Assembly (NCBI GenBank): GCA_963609975.1
Contig: CAVDMD010000133.1
Span: 1 to 5,728, forward strand
From: UMGS973 sp963609975
GTDB taxonomy: Bacteria > Bacillota > Clostridia > Peptostreptococcales > Anaerovoracaceae
Direction: 5' to 3'
Length of the DNA stretch: 5,728 nt
The position numbers were made by a program, and so were the translations under genes. Positions 5,713-5,728 of the stretch are shown here, piece after piece. The notes under the pieces are model-generated. The model ran no database searches and had not been told where the DNA came from. It saw nothing but the letters and a program-made list of their open reading frames with translations. Positions within the stretch are counted from its first letter, which is position 1. Each line of letters opens with the position of its first letter.

Positions 5713-5728
5713 CGACAGGTCTCATGCA

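Overview
The window looks like chromosomal DNA from an anaerobic, low-to-mid GC Firmicute of the class Clostridia. The basis is an RqcP/YabO-type S4 protein, a DUF421-DUF4363 membrane pair, an oxygen-sensitive-type 2-hydroxyacyl-CoA dehydratase activase with two dehydratase-like partners, strong GGAGG ribosome binding sites, and frequent ATA and AGA/AGG codons. This is inference from gene content; no marker gene fixes the genus. Seven protein genes fill nearly all of the window. I see no rRNA, tRNA, CRISPR array, insertion sequence or integrase.

Layout from left to right. Bases 1-101 are non-coding and hold a candidate promoter pointing left, out of the window. Bases 102-1265 (minus) encode a 12-helix MFS transporter. 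A 93-base divergent spacer follows, with a promoter for the transporter. Bases 1359-2443 (plus) hold a two-gene operon, a DUF421 (YetF-like) membrane protein and a DUF4363 membrane-anchored protein, joined by a 4-base ATGA overlap. It ends only 4 bases from the converging stop of the next operon. Bases 2448-5352 (minus) hold a three-gene operon, read right to left: a DUF2229-type protein, a second dehydratase-like protein, then an ASKHA-fold ATPase activase. Both junctions are 4-base ATGA overlaps. Upstream of it, bases 5411-5653 (minus) encode RqcP, the small S4 RNA-binding protein of ribosome-associated quality control.

The three-gene operon is the most interesting part. By family knowledge, the activase uses ATP hydrolysis to push an electron at very low potential into a partner iron-sulfur protein. 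The two partners here carry conserved-looking cysteine sets like the subunits of 2-hydroxyacyl-CoA dehydratases, but belong to distant, uncharacterised branches. No CoA-transferase, dehydrogenase or acyl-CoA enzyme lies nearby to name a substrate. The activase also has a cysteine-rich C-terminal tail that classical activators lack.

The second notable feature is the 58-base gap between rqcP and this operon. It holds a long hairpin followed by a T-rich tract on the minus strand, which looks like a terminator for rqcP. The 3' arm of the hairpin is also the AGGAGG ribosome binding site of the next gene, and the T-tract runs straight into that gene's TTG start codon.
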